Shown: in pieces, positions 34,126-34,488 of the stretch | How the letters are laid out: the number at the start of each line of letters is the position of its first letter | How positions within the stretch are numbered: the stretch's first letter is position 1 | Assembly: GCA_016794545.1 (NCBI GenBank) | Contig: JAEUJX010000232.1 | Coordinates: 1 to 34,488 of the forward strand | Source: Myxococcales bacterium | GTDB lineage: Bacteria > Myxococcota_A > Polyangia > Haliangiales > Haliangiaceae | Direction of reading: 5' to 3' | Length of the DNA: 34,488 nucleotides | The notes under the pieces: model-generated | What the model was told of the DNA's origin: nothing | The model's input: the letters and a program-made list of their open reading frames with translations, nothing else | The model's database searches: none | Position numbers and translations under genes: made by a program

Positions 34126-34449
34126 ATGCGCATCGCGCTGGCTCTGGTCCTAGTTCTCTCCGCGTGCGGTGCCCGCGCCGGCAGCGGCGTGGGCTGGCCG
34201 AAGATGGCCGAGCGCGAGAGCGACGGCGGCGAGTCTCTCGCGCCGCGCCCCGGTGCGGCGGCCATCGTCTCCGCGGCGGCCGCGAGCGATGACGACGATG
34301 GCGACGCCGACATCAAGGTCGTGTCGTCCGGAACGACCGAGGCCAAGCCCGCGGCTGCGAGCTCGGCCTCGACGACCGCCGGTCCGGCGGACAAGCCCGA
34401 CGACGACCCGATCACGATCGAGGAGATCGTGATCGAGATCGACGAGTGA
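34126..34449 (+). CDS. small Ala/Asp-rich lipoprotein
   Basis: This is 107 aa from ATG 34126. The signal is MRIALALVLVLSAC with lipobox LSAC. The mature part is low in complexity (AAAIVSAAAASDDDDGDADI, then KPAAASSASTTAGPADKPDD) and ends in an acidic segment, ITIEEIVIEIDE. It resembles no family I know. The stop overlaps a possible next start by 4 nt (GTGA), so it is likely the first gene of an operon that leaves the window. Confidence 0.65.
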   Translation: MRIALALVLVLSACGARAGSGVGWPKMAERESDGGESLAPRPGAAAIVSAAAASDDDDGDADIKVVSSGTTEAKPAAASSASTTAGPADKPDDDPITIEEIVIEIDE

Positions 34450-34488
34450 AGCGCAAGACGAGACTCTCAACGGCGAAGCGTCAGCGAC
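34446..34488 (+). CDS. possible start of a following gene, partial
   Basis: A GTG at 34446 overlaps the lipoprotein stop (GTGA) and opens a frame reading VKRKTRLSTAKRQR to the edge of the window. The overlap geometry and basic N-terminus fit a coupled exported or membrane protein, but 14 residues are too few to name. Confidence 0.3.
   Translation, partial: MKRKTRLSTAKRQR

Overview
The window is high-GC DNA, roughly 70 % by eye, with the gene style of a predatory or soil myxobacterium (Myxococcota, perhaps a Kofleria/Haliangium-like lineage; inferred from gene content, not from a marker gene). The pointers are a GspC-type PDZ protein, an AgmX/TonB-C-like secreted protein, many short lipoproteins, carboxypeptidase-regulatory-like surface proteins, and a dispersed imuA / imuB / dnaE2 set. 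No rRNA, tRNA, CRISPR array, integrase or transposase was seen.

Layout. 1-101 is the tail of a PP2C phosphatase. 384-2285 is a membrane-anchored beta-sandwich protein. 2332-3504 (-) is a protein with a long Asp/Glu microsatellite. 3544-4002 (-) is a two-gene operon of small membrane proteins, the second interrupted by one amber codon. 4048-4926 is a two-PDZ GspC-like protein. 4986-17070 holds the SOS mutasome as three separate genes: imuA (4986), imuB (8386) and dnaE2 (13750). Each has a LexA-type box ending 1 nt before its start codon. Between them lie an AgmX-like protein, a 91-bp terminator-bearing repeat array downstream of an SDR gene, a tandem pair of CxxxCC cluster proteins, a decayed PtsP-like protein and a lectin-fold lipoprotein.

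17199-19589 carries a hemerythrin and two lipoproteins. 19648-23969 (-) is a TonB-dependent receptor and its lipoprotein partner, with a long palindrome upstream. 24117-26042 holds a divergent pair: a conserved membrane protein and a DUF2252 lipoprotein. 26093-29568 is a PhoX-like lipoprotein translationally coupled to a di-heme c-type protein. 29633-31077 (GNAT, then M14 carboxypeptidase) converges on 31058-32711 (-) (PlsC-type acyltransferase, then an agmatinase-like enzyme). 32916-34449 carries a receiver-degenerate OmpR-type regulator, a Bcp/PrxQ peroxiredoxin (-) and a small lipoprotein; a further gene may begin at the right edge.

How the parts work together. ImuA, ImuB and DnaE2 are expected to form the translesion mutasome: ImuB carries a QLxLF clamp motif and DnaE2 the polymerase aspartates. 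The TonB receptor and its partner form an outer-membrane uptake unit, and PhoX plus the di-heme protein a periplasmic or surface redox/phosphatase unit. The most notable observations are the nearly identical, apparently leaderless SOS promoters of imuB and dnaE2, the amber-interrupted small gene, the terminator array built from the 3' end of the SDR gene, and the tandem duplication that copied the last bases of imuB.
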